A DNA stretch of 64,000 nucleotides from Melieria omissa. Taxonomy: Eukaryota; Arthropoda; Insecta; Diptera; Ulidiidae. The notes under the pieces are model-generated. The model made no database searches. It saw nothing but the letters and a program-made list of their open reading frames with translations, and was not told the DNA's origin. The stretch covers positions 65,538,932 to 65,602,931 of the forward strand of contig OZ020270.1 in the NCBI GenBank assembly GCA_963971225.1, read 5' to 3'. Positions 34,344-45,175 of this stretch are shown here, in pieces; the first letter of the stretch is position 1; every line of letters starts with the position of its first letter. The translations under genes were made by a program, and so were the position numbers.

Positions 34344-34535
34344 ATGTCGCTGAGACACAGTACTGACAATTTGCCTATGCAATCGGTTTGCACATTATGC
34401 CGTGCGATTTTTATTGAAGGCAGTGATATATTACGAACGGCGTGTGGCCATACTTTTCACAGATCGTGCCTGTTAAACTACCTGAAGCGTAATTCGTCGT
34501 GTCCGCAATGTCGAGCTGCGTGTAGCAGTAGATAA
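34344..34535 (+). CDS. Small RING-H2 finger ORF upstream of gag
   Basis: This is a complete 63-codon ORF from ATG 34344 to TAG 34533-34535. It is almost entirely one RING-H2 domain: C-x2-C (CTLC, residues 16-19), then CGHTFHRSC (C-x-H-x2-H-x2-C), then CPQC, giving all eight zinc ligands in the right spacing. RING-H2 domains typically act as E3 ubiquitin ligases by binding E2 enzymes. It lies in the leader of Gypsy-C, about 30 bases before the probable gag ATG and in a different frame. It might be a separate accessory protein, or the N-terminus of a Gag fusion broken by frameshift. The intact ligands suggest selection until recently. The function is inferred from the fold only. Confidence 0.75.
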   Translation: MSLRHSTDNLPMQSVCTLCRAIFIEGSDILRTACGHTFHRSCLLNYLKRNSSCPQCRAACSSR

Positions 34536-34564
34536 TTTTTGAAAGCATCATCCAAGTATACTGG

Positions 34565-35868
34565 CATGCAAACCCGATCACAAGCAAATCCGTCTGAGGA
34601 AGCGGAAGACCCTCGTCCATCCACATCGTAAGCAGCAGCAGCATGCGGTTGCCCATGCAGCAGCCAACGTGGCAAGTGACGTTTCCGACGAAAGCCGTAT
34701 CAGAAGCGTGGTGGGAGCTATTGTGTCGGCTAGACAAGCCACAATTCTGGATGGGTTGGAAACACGAGTGACACAGCTGATTGAAGGAAAGCTAGAGGCT
34801 AGCTTGAGTAACGTGTTGAGCAGGTTGAATTTGCAAGGTGCACAACGTGAGCACAACCAATTTTCAGCTCACAATTCAACACCAACATTTCCGCAAGAGT
34901 TGCCGTATGCACACAACAACAACAACAACCGTGATGGTCAGGTTCCGGTTCCGTTCCGCGTCAGTGACGGATCGACCGTCACCAATTCAGGCAAGATTGC
35001 GCACCTTATCTCGAGTTGGGACATCAAGTTTGATGGTAGTCCTAAATTGTCCGTAGAGAACTTTATCTTTAGGATTGAATTGCAGGTTATAGATACCCTA
35101 GGTGGGAATTTTAGTTTATTGTGCGAGCACGTACAAAGTTTGTTTGTTAACGAGGCCAAGGATTGGTACTGGAGATACCGGCGTTCAGTAGACAGGATTG
35201 AATGGTCGTCGTTATGTCAAGCTCTGCGTACTCACTTTGGTGAGCACAAGACAGATACAGATATCAAAGAGGCCATGCGCAGCCGATGCCAAGACGCCGC
35301 TGAATCATTCGATGAATATCGAAACGCAGTTTTGCGAATATCTGAAAACCTTAAATCACCGATATCTGAATCTGAGCTTGTCGAAATTCTACAAAGAGGC
35401 TTACGACCGCGTATTCGACAGCAGTTGCTGTACGTCAGCATTAACTCGATGGCTGAGCTGCGTCGACTTTGTTTAAAAGGCGAAAGTCTGCAAAACGAAA
35501 TTGCAAAGTCGAGCGCTGCACCCTCCTTACCGAATCCGCGAGGTAATTTTTCGCGTCGCCAAGTAAATGAAGTTGAAGTTAAAGTTGATTTTGATAATGC
35601 ATTAGATATAGCTGATTTAGATGACAATGAAGTCAAAATGGAGGTAGAAGAAGTTACTAGACGTAGTACAAATAAGTTAGTTTGTTGGAATTGCCGCAAA
35701 GACGGCCACCGGTACTTTGATTGTTTAGAAGCTCGGTCAATATTTTGTTATGGATGTGGTGCGGTAGGTGAATACAAGCCCAATTGTAAGAAATGCAATC
35801 CGGGAAACGCGAAGGCGAGCGAGGATCGGTATGCGAGTCCTCGCTGCGACATAAATCAGCGGAAATAA
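34565..35868 (+). pseudogene. gag: gag of Gypsy-C
   Basis: The likely start is ATG 34565 (MQTRSQ), but that frame stops at 34630. The main frame runs through to 35868; upstream of 34669 it has no ATG back to a stop near 34540. The capsid-type region is about 35010-35500 (WDIKFDGSPKLSVENFI, DWYWRYRRS, ELVEILQRGLRP), the retrotransposon gag fold. The first knuckle, CWNCRKDGHRYFDC, is canonical. The second, CYGCGAVGEYKPNC, has glutamate where the histidine ligand should be. A frameshift near the C-terminus leads to the pol frame at about 35793. Confidence 0.85.
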
Positions 35869-38800
35869 AAGCATCGCATATGCCACCTGCACACGAGGAG
35901 CCTATAGAAACTAAGTCAGTTGAATGTAAGCGTAGTGAAATTATTCCGTATGAAGATAGGTTAGGAAAATATAAAGCAATACGAAATCGAATTTTTAACA
36001 GTGAGTCAGTATTAGAGACAGCAACCTCGCGACGAACATCAACGCGTATGCGTAATTTTTGGCAGAAGGTGTAGCAACAACGAAGACATGTTGCCAATAT
36101 TTGTGCGATTGAGCATAAGCCATTCGATTCGCGTCCATATGTCAAAATCAAGCTCTTTGACAAATCACATCTTGGCGCGCAAGTTTCATGCATTGGTGGG
36201 TCGTTAGCAAAAGAATTTTGCGAAAGGAAGGAATTTAGGCAGCACAAAACAACAGTAAGAACAGCAAGTAGTTTTTGGAATTTTTCCGATTGAAATTCAA
36301 TTTAAGGCGCAAGAAGCAGATATTAATTTTTATGTAGTACCAAATTTATCTCAAGAACTTATCTTAGGTGTAGATTTTTGGAGAGCGTTTCAGATTGCGC
36401 CAGACGTCATAGCTCAAATTGATATCTGCGCAAACGATAAGAAGGCAGATGAGAATTTAATTGTTTTGACAGATCAGCAGAAGAGAAGTTTAGAGACCGT
36501 AAAGAAGTCATTTCCATCATGTGAAGTTGAGGGGTTAGGGAAAACAACCCTTATGGAACATAAAATCGAAGTTGAGCCGAATGTCCGTCCGATTAAGCAG
36601 AGATATTTTTCGATTTCTCCGGCAATAGAGAAGTTAGTGCACAAGGATATTGACGAAATGTTGAGCCTTGGTGTAATAGAAGAGTCCCCTAAAAGTCCGT
36701 GGTCCAGTCCGGTCGTATTAGTCCGCAAGGGAGAAAAAGTCCGTCTATGTCTAGATTCGCGAAAAGTCAATGCAGTCACAATCAAGGACGCATATCCGCT
36801 TCCGCACACTGAAGGTATTTTGAGCAGATTGCCAAAGACCAAATTCATATCTTCGTCGTGCATTTTGGCAAATTCCTTTAGCGGAATCGTCCCGCGATTA
36901 CACTTGTTTTACAGTGCCTAATCGGCCTTTATATCGTTATTGCGTTATGCCTTTTGGCTTGTGCAACGCGCCACAAGCATTGTGTCGTTTGATGGATCGA
37001 GTAATCCCTGCTCAATTGAAAGATCAAGTTTTTGTGTATTTAGATGACCTTCTACTTGTGTCTGAAACCTTCGCTGATCATCTGTCTGTTCTCGCTGATG
37101 TAGCGCACCACTTAAGAAAAGCCGGCTTGACGATTAATGTTGACAAAAGCAAGTTCTGCATAAAGGAGGTAAAATATCTGGGCTACATTGTAGGTGACGG
37201 TACACTTCGTACTGACCCGGAGAAAGTGTCAGCCATACACGATTATCCGCCACCAACTACAGTGAAAAGCTTGCGTCGATTTTTAGGTATGACTGGCTGG
37301 TACCGTCGTTTCATTGATAATTACGCAGCCATAACAACTCCGCTTACCAATCTTTTAAAGAAAGGTAAAGGATTCGATTGGTCAACAGAAGCTCAGAACG
37401 CGTTTGATGTTTTGAAAGAAAAACTAACGTCCGCGCCAGTGTTAGCCAATCCGGACTACAACAAGCCATTCATCATACAATGCGACGTTAGTACACTAGG
37501 GTTAGGAGCAGTTTTAGCTCAGAAAAATGCTGAGGGAGTCGAAGTACCGATTGCGTATTCCTCGCGCAAACTGAACAAAGCGCAGAGTAACTATAGCGTT
37601 ACGGAGCTAGAATGTCTTGCGGCATTGTTGAGCTTGAAGAAATTCCGAGCGTACGTAGAAGGCCAGGAATTCACTATTGTGACGGACCATGCAAGTTTGC
37701 AGTGGCTCATGCGACAGCCGGATTTGTCTGGTAGGCTCGCACGCTGGTCTTTGAAGCTTCAGGGTTTCAAATTTGAAATTGAGCACCGACGTGGCTCCCA
37801 AAATGTTGTGCCTGATTGCTTGTCGCGACAAGAATTTGAAAATAAGATATGCGAAATTGATGTTCTACCTATTGTTGACTTAGAATCTCTAGCTTTTGAG
37901 TCCGCTAATTACCTTGATTTAAAGAAACGAATTACTGAAAACGAAGCACGATTGCCGGAGCTGCGTATTGTTGACAGACACGTTTACAAACGCAACGAAT
38001 TCGCAGATGGTAACCCTGAACGGGAAGGGTCAAATTGGAAGCTGTGGCTACCAACAGAATTAATTGCAGAAGCGATTAGTAGTGCCCATTGCCCTTCAAA
38101 TAAATGTCACGGTGGTATAGGCAAAACACTAGAGCACTTGCGGAAAAATTTGTTTTGGCCAAATATGGTTGCCGACGTCAAGGACTTTATTGGCAAATGC
38201 ACAGTTTGTGGGCAGAGCAAAGCTCCAAACCGAATTCTACGTCCGCCAATGGCTGGCCAATACAGTACGCAACGGCCTTTTCAGAAATTATATATCGATT
38301 TGTTAGGCCCTTATCCGCGTTCAAAACAAGGCAATGTGGCTATACTAATTGTGCTCGATCATTTGACAAAATTTCCGCTGTTGAAAGCTATCAGGAAAGC
38401 CAATTCCAATGTCATTTGCGATTTTCTGCGCGAAAATGTTTTCAGTGTATTCGGGACGCCCGAAATAATTCTAACCGACAATGGTAAACAATTCAAGTCT
38501 ACACATTTCAACGGATTCTTAAAAGAGCGAGGCGTACGGCACATGTTCACTGCGCTGTATAGTCCACAAGCGAACGCTAGCGAGCGTGTTAATAGATCCA
38601 TTCTGGTAGGCATCCGGTCATATATTTGCAAAGACCAAACGACTTGGGACCGCAATTTGGCTAATATAGCAGAAGCATTGCGCAGCGCTTATCACCAAAC
38701 TATCGGCTGCTCGCCATACTTTGCGTTGACGGGTCAACAAATGTTCTCGCACGGACGCGACTATGAGTTGGTGCGAAAGCTGCAATCATTTGAAGATACG

Positions 38801-39039
38801 GTGATAGAAAGGCAGGACAAAATCAAGCTAATACGCGAAGCTTTAAGCGCAAATATTGCTAAAGCGTATGAGACCTCTGCAAATCGTTACAACTTACGTA
38901 GTTCGACGAAACAGTTCGAGATAGGCGACACAGTATTTAGGCGTAATTTTGTTCTTAGCGATGCAAGCAAACGATTTTGTGCTAAATTTGCTCCCAAATT
39001 TTTAAAGGCAAAAGTTATAGGCAAGAAGGGTAACAAGAT

Positions 39040-39481
39040 TGTAACGATAAGACAGTCTGTCGCTGTGCAAAGCAACCCTGCCGCTACGTGCCGTGCTATA
39101 ATCCAATCTGGCAACGACGGCCGCGATGGTAACTTTTAGTCCAATATGGCAACGACGACCGCGATAATAACTTTTAGTCCAACCTGGCAATGATGGAAAC
39201 TTTTAGTCCACTCCGGAATGTGCGGGAACGATCTGCGCGATGGCCTGGCAGGTATAAAAGGCAGCCGGATGCGGCGCAGCGAGTCAGTCTGGTTTTGACA
39301 AGTGAAGTTGCCACACGGAGTGATTAAGCAAATACTTACGAACAGTAAAGTGTAAACTGTGAATAATAAAGTGACTGTTGGTTGATTTTATTGTCTGCGT
39401 GTAAGAAACTGACTGTGTTTTATTTTCAAATTACACAATCCAGTGATACGTAACAGCCCACTAGACCTAGTATTCGTAACA
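39040..39481 (+). repeat. Gypsy-D1 5' LTR
   Basis: 442 bp, TGTAACGATAAG...TATTCGTAACA. It is shared with 49981-50402, 55276-55719 (both minus) and 61337-61821. U3 contains imperfect tandem units built on tggcaacgacgg...ttttagtccaa (about 39106-39215). Confidence 0.92.
39253..39290 (+). promoter_or_regulatory. Core promoter in the Gypsy-D1 LTR
   Basis: TATAAAA at 39253-39259 and TCAGTCT at 39284-39290 match the arthropod TATA and initiator consensus, with the initiator A 33 bases after the first T of the TATA box. This marks the probable U3/R boundary. Confidence 0.7.
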
Positions 39482-39482
39482 T

Positions 39483-39500
39483 TTGGTGTCAGAAGTGGGA
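39483..39500 (+). promoter_or_regulatory. Gypsy-D1 primer-binding site
   Basis: TTGGTGTCAGAAGTGGGA begins within two bases of the LTR end and is conserved at 61823 in D3 and in the minus-strand D2 copy. I cannot name the primer tRNA. Confidence 0.55.
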
Positions 39501-39542
39501 TTGTGGAAAATTGAAAGTAAACAAATAAATAAAAGCACGGAC

Positions 39543-40211
39543 ATGGTTAAACTCGAGCTGCTGAAGGTAGACCAGCTGAAGAAGGAGCTGGCTGCCTGGA
39601 ATTTGCCGACTGCTGGCGGAAAGGTGGAGTTGCAGCTGCGCTTGCGAGAGGCGTGTGAGGCACGAGGCATCGATTGGGCTGCGCACGAGTTCGGAACGCA
39701 GGAGCTAGAGGCGTCGGCCAAGGTGGAGGAATCGCCTGCTGCTGCTGCGTCGCCGCACAGTACGGCCGCAGCGGCCGCGCCACTACAAGCATTGGACATG
39801 AGCCAGCTAATGGTTGCACTTAAAGGCATGTTCGAGACTTCCAACCGGGAAATGGCAGCCAAAATGGAAAATGAAAATCGCGAAATGGCGGCACAAATGT
39901 TAGCGAAGCTGGAAACTACGAATCTCGAAATTTCGGCAAAAGTCGAGACTGCAAATCGAGAAATGGCAGCGAAAATGGAAACGGCGACCCAGGAAATATC
40001 GGCGCAAGTGGCGGAGCGAATGGAAGTCAAGCTTCAGGAAAATTCTGCGCGCTTGGAGCAGAAAGTGGAGGAAATCTCGGACAGGATTAATGGGAAAGTC
40101 GAGCACCTGGAGACGCGGGTAGAGGACTTGGATAAACGAGTCGATGGCCTAGATGATTCCCTGAACAAACGAGTTGATAGTCTGGAAGACTCGACGAACA
40201 GTAAAGTGTAA
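39543..40211 (+). pseudogene. gag: Gypsy-D1 gag N-terminal part: SAP domain and coiled coil
   Basis: ATG 39543 opens a SAP-like motif at residues about 4-37 (LLKVDQLKKELAAWNLP followed by GGKVELQLRLREA), the helix-extended-helix DNA-binding module. An alanine-rich linker follows, then a long coiled coil (residues about 95-223) of repeating units such as EMAAKMENENR and LDKRVDGLDDSLN. The capsid and nucleocapsid are missing: the frame runs into LTR sequence at about 40194 and stops at 40211. Gag normally self-assembles into virus-like particles; here only the N-terminal region remains. Confidence 0.85.
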
Positions 40212-40335
40212 ACTGTGAATAATAAAGTGACTGTTGGTTGATTTTATTATCTGCGTGTAAGAAACTGACTGTTTTATTTTCAAATTACACAATCCAGAGA
40301 TACGTAACAGCCCACTAGACCTAGTATTCGTAACA
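40194..40335 (+). repeat. Gypsy-D1 truncated 3' LTR
   Basis: It matches 39338-39481, the last third of the LTR. The join with gag falls in acgaacagtaaag, suggesting a deletion at short homology. Confidence 0.88.
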
Positions 40336-42339
40336 ATATGTACGAGTTGGAAGATGAAGAAACTGGGAAGCGAGAGATTTACCATAGGAAGGACATACAG
40401 GAAAGAAAAATTTAATTCGCATCCCTTTTCCAAAACTTGCAGCTGTGCCGCAATTTTTGTGTTGTACTGGGCTGCATATAAAGGCTTGGGCTGCACAGCT
40501 ACTTAAACAGGGCCGCGTATTAATGCGACGCACTGCACTAAATACTAGCGCTAATCAGCCCAGCGCTAATCAAGCTAGACTTGTGCAGCAGGGAACAAGC
40601 AAGCGCTAGCTGTGTTCTTACGCACACTCGGCAGCCAACATGGTTGTTGTTGTTGTCGTGCTGAGCCATTCACGCAAGCGAAGGTGAGCGCAGAACTTTC
40701 GCGCTGCACTTGCGCCTTCTCTTTCGCTGTACGTTCGTACTGCGCTAGCGCGGCGCTCTTAAATCGCATCTGCGTATCCAGCAGATAGTGGGGTGTGGCG
40801 GTGGTAGTGCACTTCGGCTGCACTGCACTTTATGACCTTGCGCAAAGTGTTGGTGGGATGCATTTCGGCTGCCGGCACTTGCATTCCAGGCATGGTGTTG
40901 TTGTGTCGTGCAGCTGGGTAAGTCTTTGCTGCTCTGGCTGCTGCATTCCACCAACCACGTAAAGATCACCCCATTGCAACAAATTTTGCCGCATTTCTGC
41001 AAAGAAGTGGGGTGATCTGCTGGAAGTCGGGCGATCAGGCGATTATGCGCTGTTGCTGCCAAATTTGCTTTATAAGCGGCCGCAGCGGTATGATGAGGAT
41101 GATTAGTTGCGGAGGAGTAGTTGCTGATAGCCGATGATGAGTGGCAGATCGTAAGGTCGAGGCGCGTAGAGTGGTGGTCAACAAATTGACCGGTGCCGGT
41201 TCGTTTGTGGCCTTCGAAATTGGCCTTTGGAATTTCGCGAGGCCCAATAGTGGTTTAAGACAGTGGTGCAGCCGAAAATTAAATTGGTGAAGTGCGTGGA
41301 CAAGTGGCTAAAACAATGGCCTAGTTGGGAGCCAACAAATCTTAAGTGCCAATGGCGTGAAAACATTTTGGTTATGCAAAACTCGCCAGACAAAGTTGTT
41401 TTAAAGCCAATGTGATTTTAAAAACTAAATTCAAAAATGCGTGTGATAAAAACTACTTCGAACTTGCCACCCAAACATTCGTAACGCCAAATAGACAAAT
41501 TTTAAATCAGGCCCAAGTGCAAAAAGAGAAAAAAAACTCCTTAAACTTATGCCAAGCTATTAAACTATTCAAAAGGAAAAAAAAAAGTAATAGTTCAACA
41601 AAATCTAGTAAACATTGTGCTAGCTAAAACTGAATAAAACTACTAATTGTGAGTGAAAAGTCGACGAAAGGTACTGAAGATCGAATACTGCTGCGGTCCC
41701 GGGAATGCTGACGAGAAGGCCGAAGCGATTTAGTCATCGTTGGAATCCGGAGAAGCTGCCCTAATGCTGCCAGGATCTTCGATGAGTGCTAAGTGTTGCT
41801 GAAATTTCCCCCCCCTTAATAAAACTAATAAAAATATGTTTAAATAAATATGTGGTCATATTTCTTATTTTTTTCTAAAATGTTGTTTAAAATTAAATTT
41901 GCTAATCTCTAACCTATCCAAAGGTTGAGTAAAAGTTATTAATAATATTAATAATTAACAATATTAATATTAAAATGTTGATATAAAATCTGGACTCTCT
42001 ATTTAAAAACAAAAAAAAAATATATGAAAATATGATTATTATTACTAAAATAGTATTTTTTTCATATAAATTTTATTATTAAAATTTTGACTTCCAAGCC
42101 TGTACACCAGTGCACAGTGATTCGACTCCATGCAACCGCGGGACAAAATTAGACGGAGTGGTCCGTTCTTCATAAAATTTGGTATACTAGTTAAACATGG
42201 TCTACTGAATTGAAATCTCCATTTAGTTTTCCTTTAACTGTTATAGTTTAGCAATGCCTGAGACTTAAATTTGCAATTTTCGTCGTTTTTGTTGAGCTAT
42301 AGCAACGAGTGTGTTGGCTAGATTTATCAAATTTTACAG

Positions 42340-45175
42340 TTAACCCTCTACTGCATAAATTTTTTTTTTCAAAATAAAAATAATTTTTAGATACATTTTA
42401 CGTAACAAATCAAAAATTTAATATCCATTTTTTGATACAACATTAAATTTCGCTATAAAGTTAAAAAATAAAAATGTGCCAAAAGGCACTGTTATGCAGT
42501 CCACGTACCAACTCCCGCAGCAACACACACAGAATTTTATTGTTAATTAAACACAAGTAATCGTTTATTTTATAACTTATTAAAGTAAATATAACACAAA
42601 TTCACAGCTTTTTAAAATCCAAAGGAAATGCACTTCATTTGACAACTTTACTTTTAGATTATAATTATATAAATTGTTAGCATTCATTGCTGATTTCGAC
42701 ATCTTTATTTTCATGTACAATGAATTTGATTTTAGTAGGATTTAGGAGTATGAAACTTTTTAAAGCAATCTTTTGTTGACGAATTGCATAAAGCGACGTT
42801 ACATTTTTCACAAAAGGATTGTGTCTGCGAAGTACAAGGCTTATTTCTGCAACGCAACTTTGCCGATCGATCTCTAAATTGGCACCAGTGGCCAACGTTA
42901 TCAAATCGTACGTCTGATAACGGAATATAATACTTTTTTTTGGAAGCAGCATTTTCAGAAGCTGTGCTTGCAGAAGAGGGCCTGCCTCTGCCTTTGCTTT
43001 TTGATAAATCTATTTTGATAAGAGATTCGGCAATTTCACAACGAAACTCAGCCAATGTCAAACGCTCATGTTTTAAACTGTTAATACGATGATACAAAAT
43101 GTACGCATTAACTACTGCCATGTCCAAAATGTGATAAAAAAGTCGGATCGTCCACTTTTTAGTTTTTATGCTGATCTTATATCGACCAATTAAACTGTCC
43201 ATAAGGTCGACACCTCCCATATGTTTATTATACTCTTGAACAACTTTTGGGCAATCAATATAGTCATACGATTTTTGTGCTCTGTTCCATCGGCGAGACT
43301 TTTGTAAACCCAGCTCTGAACTTGAGTCAAACGGCTTTAAACCTACATAAGTTGATGCAAGACGAACGCCTCTGTTATCATTCCATAGCACTGTGGATAT
43401 ATCAATACCATAAGCAGTGGCAACAAACTCTTCAGAATAGCCTCGTACGCGTTTTCTTTGCTTCAAGTCATTATCACTAGCCATTTTGCAATTCAAAAAT
43501 TTTGAATTCTATTTGCTCGGATTGTTCCCAATGTATGAATGCCTCTACTTTTCATATACACCATTAACGCAATAGACGTGTAGAAGTTGTCAAAATATAA
43601 AATATGATTTGCAAAGTTTGGAATAATTTTGGACAGTCTCACAACCACATTTGATGAAGCTCCTAAATCTGGAAGTCCTTCAACAATTACATTGTCACCA
43701 GCCCCGCAATAGATTTCAAACTGATACGAAAACCCATTTGTGTCGCATAATACAAATAGTTTAAAACCCCATTTATGAGGTTTATTTGGCATATATTGAC
43801 GAATGGACGTTTTTTTCATCTTTGTAGCGCACATTTGTTCATCGACACATAGCCTTTGAGGCAAGGGAATTGAAGCAAACTTCTTGTTGAAATGGTTAAT
43901 GAGAATTCTCACATTATATAGCGCATCATAGTCTTGAGACTCTTTCGTTTTTCGTTGGGAATTATCCGCAAAATGAAGGTATCTTCCGATTTCCTCAAAG
44001 CGATTAAGAGACATTGCTGTTCGTATATACTCAAAACTATGCCGGCCCCAATAGGAACGAATGTTTGGATATTTGTATACCGACATAAAAACAAGTATGC
44101 CAACGTATCTGCGAATATCATTAATTGTACATACAAAAGAGGTATCAATTCGTTTTTGTCGCGCGTATAAATTTGTTTCATCCACTATGTTTGAAAAAAG
44201 ACTTTCATCAAAAAAATAACAAAAACACGAATATGGTGTAGTGAGCTCGGCGAAAGCGGACAAATTTGGCCTTTGATTTCATTCTCTTGGATTTGCATAC
44301 TTTTCTTCTTCCAGACCATTTTCCTTATTTCGGCATCGTTGTTACGTATCTGCTCTATATTGCCATAGAATTGTCCAATTGGTTGATTATTTCCTTCTGC
44401 ACACGTCGGAAGTAATTTTGGAAGACTAGGCTCCGTATTGTCCGCATTTTGATTTTTGGACGATTTTGATATAGCTGTAGGTGTGCTGGATGTGGCCAGT
44501 GCCGACTCCAAATCAGAAACATTGATATTTAGCTCGTCAGTATCAACATTATCCAAGCAGAGCTCGTACTCGTCGTCCTCTTCATCTGTTGACACTTCTT
44601 CTTCACTATTTTCGAGGTTCAGATCCTCTATCCCGTTCAAAAACTCTTCTATTTCTTGATCGGCCAGAGTTGATAAAGTATTTGAGCGTTTTCCTCTAAA
44701 ACCATCCATTCTTGCTATATTAAATTTACAAATTAAAAAACCCGTTACAAAAGAGAATTCAGATGGTTACTGCATACTGATGCCTTTAGGCACAAAAACT
44801 TTAACCACTTAGTTTTAACATACTTAACAAAAATCTACGATTTCTAAAAACAACATTTCATAGTTTATACTTCAAAATACTTACCAGATTTTTTTTGATC
44901 TTTTAGATTCACTTTTTTGTCTTAAATAAATACTTCGAAGTTGACACTTTTCACAAAATTATTTTAAGCCTGCGCACAGCTCACTTTCACAAGATCAAAT
45001 GCCAATAGCTAAAAAATGTCAAAAGGAAAAAATAACGGTTCCTTTTAAAAGTGCTGCCAAATGTACAAACAATACAATGTTTTCGTTTCTGAGTTTGAAT
45101 AAAACAGTTTTAACTTATAAATTTGAACAATAATGCAAGTGTGCCTAAAGGCATTGTTATGCAGTAGAGGGTTAA
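42340..45175 (-). mobile_element. piggyBac-2 element with TTAA duplication
   Basis: TTAA lies at 42340-42343 and 45172-45175, with perfect 13-bp inverted ends CCCTCTACTGCAT (42344-42356) and ATGCAGTAGAGGG (45159-45171). The body is 2828 bp. A subterminal motif gtgccaaaaggcactgttat (about 42476) recurs as gtgcctaaaggcattgttat (about 45141), and in inverted form near 44778. Confidence 0.96.
42732..44709 (-). pseudogene. piggyBac-2 transposase with two frameshifts
   Basis: It reads from ATG 44709 in three frames: 44185-44709 (acidic N-terminus with EEEVSTDEEDDEYEL), 43493-44263 and 42732-43496. Catalytic aspartates are in LCVDEQMC, YFDNFYTS and GGVDLMDSLIGRYK, all present. The C-terminal cysteine-rich domain is intact (CRNKPCTSQTQSFCEKCN, then CFKKFH). 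Frameshifts lie near 44220 and 43495. It belongs to the same superfamily as piggyBac-1 but is clearly a different lineage. Confidence 0.92.

Larger units (their letters stand above)
39036..40339 (+). mobile_element. Gypsy-D1: internally deleted LTR element
   Basis: It spans 39040-40335 in pol of Gypsy-C. The 4-bp flanks are AGAT and ATAT, a duplication with one change; the Gypsy-C frame is in register on both sides. It has a full 5' LTR, the start of gag, then jumps straight into the 3' end of an LTR. It cannot encode pol. Confidence 0.88.
35869..40414 (+). pseudogene. pol: pol of Gypsy-C, split by Gypsy-D1
   Basis: The protease region (about 36120-36300) keeps VSCIGG, but the Asp-Ser/Thr-Gly active site is not visible, apparently lost with a small deletion. 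RT begins at 36466 (VVLVRKGEKVRLCLDSRKVN) and shifts frame near 36860-36920. The long frame 36914-39036 then has YLDD at 37037-37048, RNase H (IIQCDVSTLGLGAVLAQ, VVPDCLSR), an integrase zinc region (HGGIGKTLEHL...CTVCGQ) and core residues in YIDLLGPYP, LTDNGKQF and ANASERVNRS. Gypsy-D1 interrupts at 39040. The last residues (YELEDEETGKREIYHRKDIQ) resume in register at 40338 and end at 40414. The RNase H-integrase part is undamaged apart from the insertion. Confidence 0.88.
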
